From positions 1 to 34,656 of the forward strand of contig NZ_FUXH01000017.1 in NCBI RefSeq assembly GCF_900167225.1: 34,656 nt of DNA, written 5' to 3'. Origin of the DNA: Porphyromonas crevioricanis. Its GTDB lineage: Bacteria; Bacteroidota; Bacteroidia; Bacteroidales; Porphyromonadaceae. The notes under the pieces were generated by a model. The model was not told the DNA's origin. It saw only the letters and a program-made list of their open reading frames with translations, and did not search any database. Made by a program: the position numbers and the translations under genes. Of the stretch, positions 33,499 to 34,656 are shown piece after piece. The stretch's first letter is position 1. Each line of letters begins with the position of its first letter.

Positions 33499-34656
33499 TT
33501 ACTTCACGATAAGCTTTCTTACAGCTCCGTCTATCGTCAGCAGATAAGTACCTGCAGCTATCGAACTCAGATCGATACGAGCAAAGCCCTCTGCACTGGT
33601 TCGAGCAGAGATCAGTGTGCGACCATTCATTGACAGCAAGCGGATTTGAGCATCTGCATTGGCTTCTACCAAAACATAGTCAGTTGCCGGATTCGGATAA
33701 ACACGAACACTTTCAGAAGCAACAGCTTCGACAGAGTCGTCCAAAACAAACCTTGCTACTACAGTAACATTGCTGTTTACAACGAACTTCTTCGTCTCAG
33801 TAATATTCTCTTTCCCGGCCAACAAGCTTTCTAACTTGAATCCCTTCGAAGGAGTCACTACTACTTCCAGCTCTGTACCAGCCACTACCTGAGAAGCCGA
33901 AGCAACAGGATTGCCCTGCATGTCTTTCAGGCTAACACTACCATTTTCGGTCGGAGCAACCACAACGGTATACTTTATCACCTTCTGAGAGAATAGGGCT
34001 GTTACCTCCGTATCCTTTTCTACCTTGAATGTCTTTGCTACGAAAATATCCGTATCATTAGCCTTAAGTTCTTTCAGCTCAAATCCTTCATTCGGAGTAG
34101 CGACAACAGTTATCATACTACCCTCTTCCACTTTTGAACCAGAAACAACTTCTTGCCCTTCGCTATTTTTCAGAACAATAGTACCATTTTCTGTGGCCTT
34201 CACAGTAACGGTGTACATCTTCTGAATAGGTTTGAAGCTGACAGTAAATATCACATTGTCATTAGCCTGATATGTACCTGTATAGGTACGGTCAGCTCCA
34301 ACTGTCATGGCTACTGATGTTTCGCCAGCCATGACCTTATCCAACTCATAACCTTCATCAGCTACGGCTGTCAAAGAAAGAGTAGAGCCTTTGTCCACAG
34401 TAGAACCGGTAACAACTGCATCTGAGCCGTTCTTCACAGAGAATTGTCCATTCTGAGGAGCTGCATAAGTCACAGTGACCTTTTCTTGTGGCTGTTCGGT
34501 CTTTTTGAAAGTAACAACAAAGGTTACACTGGCATTAGCCTGATATGTACCTGTATAGGTACGGTCAGCTCCAGCTGTCATAGCTACTGATGTTTCGCCA
34601 GCCATGACCTTATCCAACTCATAACCTTCATTGGCCACTGCTGTCAACGTAAGCGT
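33499..34656 (-). CDS. Repeat-rich T9SS surface protein (N-terminal part missing)
   Basis: The frame runs off the window's end, so only the C-terminal 385 or so residues are seen; an apparent start near 34647 is a TTG inside the repeat, not a true start. Three to four units of about 70-90 residues follow each other, each of the divergent InlB B-repeat kind: NEGYELDKVMAGETS, DEGYELDKVMAGETS, NEGFELKELKANDTD and SKGFKLESLLAGKEN. Intervening strands follow a VTVxxxxNGxxxxK pattern. The last 75 residues are a T9SS type A sorting domain: VYPNPATDYVLVEAN, RLLSMNGRTLIS, GTYLLTIDGAVRKLIVK. It is therefore an exported, surface-attached protein, perhaps an adhesin or a stalk carrying an unseen N-terminal functional domain. 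Confidence 0.88.
   Translation of the reverse strand, partial: TLTLTAVANEGYELDKVMAGETSVAMTAGADRTYTGTYQANASVTFVVTFKKTEQPQEKVTVTYAAPQNGQFSVKNGSDAVVTGSTVDKGSTLSLTAVADEGYELDKVMAGETSVAMTVGADRTYTGTYQANDNVIFTVSFKPIQKMYTVTVKATENGTIVLKNSEGQEVVSGSKVEEGSMITVVATPNEGFELKELKANDTDIFVAKTFKVEKDTEVTALFSQKVIKYTVVVAPTENGSVSLKDMQGNPVASASQVVAGTELEVVVTPSKGFKLESLLAGKENITETKKFVVNSNVTVVARFVLDDSVEAVASESVRVYPNPATDYVLVEANADAQIRLLSMNGRTLISARTSAEGFARIDLSSIAAGTYLLTIDGAVRKLIVK
34261..34629 (-). repeat. Near-identical direct repeats inside the surface-protein gene
   Basis: A block of about 95 bases starting ATTAGCCTGATATGTACC occurs at 34261 and again at 34534, exactly 273 bases (91 codons) apart. The copies differ at only a few positions. 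The frame is kept, so unequal recombination would add or remove whole protein repeats. Confidence 0.85.

Noticed and set aside
1-34656. CRISPR arrays, tRNA/rRNA genes, intact insertion sequences, restriction or other defence genes
   Set aside because: I looked for regularly spaced direct repeats, tRNA arm patterns and transposase or nuclease motifs and found none. The crossed inverted repeats lack spacer-repeat periodicity.

Overview
The window looks like chromosome from a Porphyromonas species (Bacteroidales). Three things point there: Bacteroidetes-type -7 promoter boxes (TAnnTTTG), proteins with type IX secretion (T9SS) C-terminal sorting domains, and a C10 streptopain-type protease plus a dipeptidyl peptidase IV that resembles the P. 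gingivalis enzyme. The DPP IV and its neighbours differ from what I remember of P. gingivalis, so a related species is more likely. The species call is inference from memory, not from a search.

Layout. 1-575: a degraded copy of a dispersed intergenic repeat, then a promoter and leader. 576-1459: a frameshifted internalin-like leucine-rich-repeat gene with a T9SS signal. 1899-5558 (+): a tight cluster of a PUR-family nucleic-acid-binding protein, the tRNA methylthiotransferase MtaB, a lipid A type acyltransferase and a family 2 glycosyltransferase. 5543-13053 (-): dprA, purL, a family 4 glycosyltransferase and an Ig-like lipoprotein. 13758-13890 (+): a rod-shaped structured RNA candidate (6S-like) directly behind a -7 box. 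14000-21778 (+): lon, a duplicated DUF1599 protein, a DoxX/MauE-type membrane protein, tpiA, a SPOR-domain protein, folE and a sugar MFS permease. 22556-24733 (-): a secreted C10 cysteine protease. 25466-32686 (+): a small membrane protein, queD, queE, a PorE-like OmpA lipoprotein, DPP IV and lipA. 33499-end (-): the C-terminal part of a repeat-rich T9SS surface protein that runs off the window.

Themes. Much of the content is cell surface and nutrition: peptide degradation (C10 protease, DPP IV), T9SS cargo and a possible T9SS-linked envelope lipoprotein, lipid and glycan decoration. The rest is core metabolism (purine, pterin/queuosine, lipoate, glycolysis) and protein quality control. FolE and QueD/QueE are linked biochemically, because FolE makes the dihydroneopterin triphosphate that QueD uses.

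The most interesting non-coding content is a roughly 340 bp repeat family (three copies, two of them between convergent genes) with crossing inverted repeats, the lon-upstream structured RNA, and a palindrome-rich block behind the last gene. I saw no tRNA, rRNA, CRISPR array, intact transposase or phage gene.
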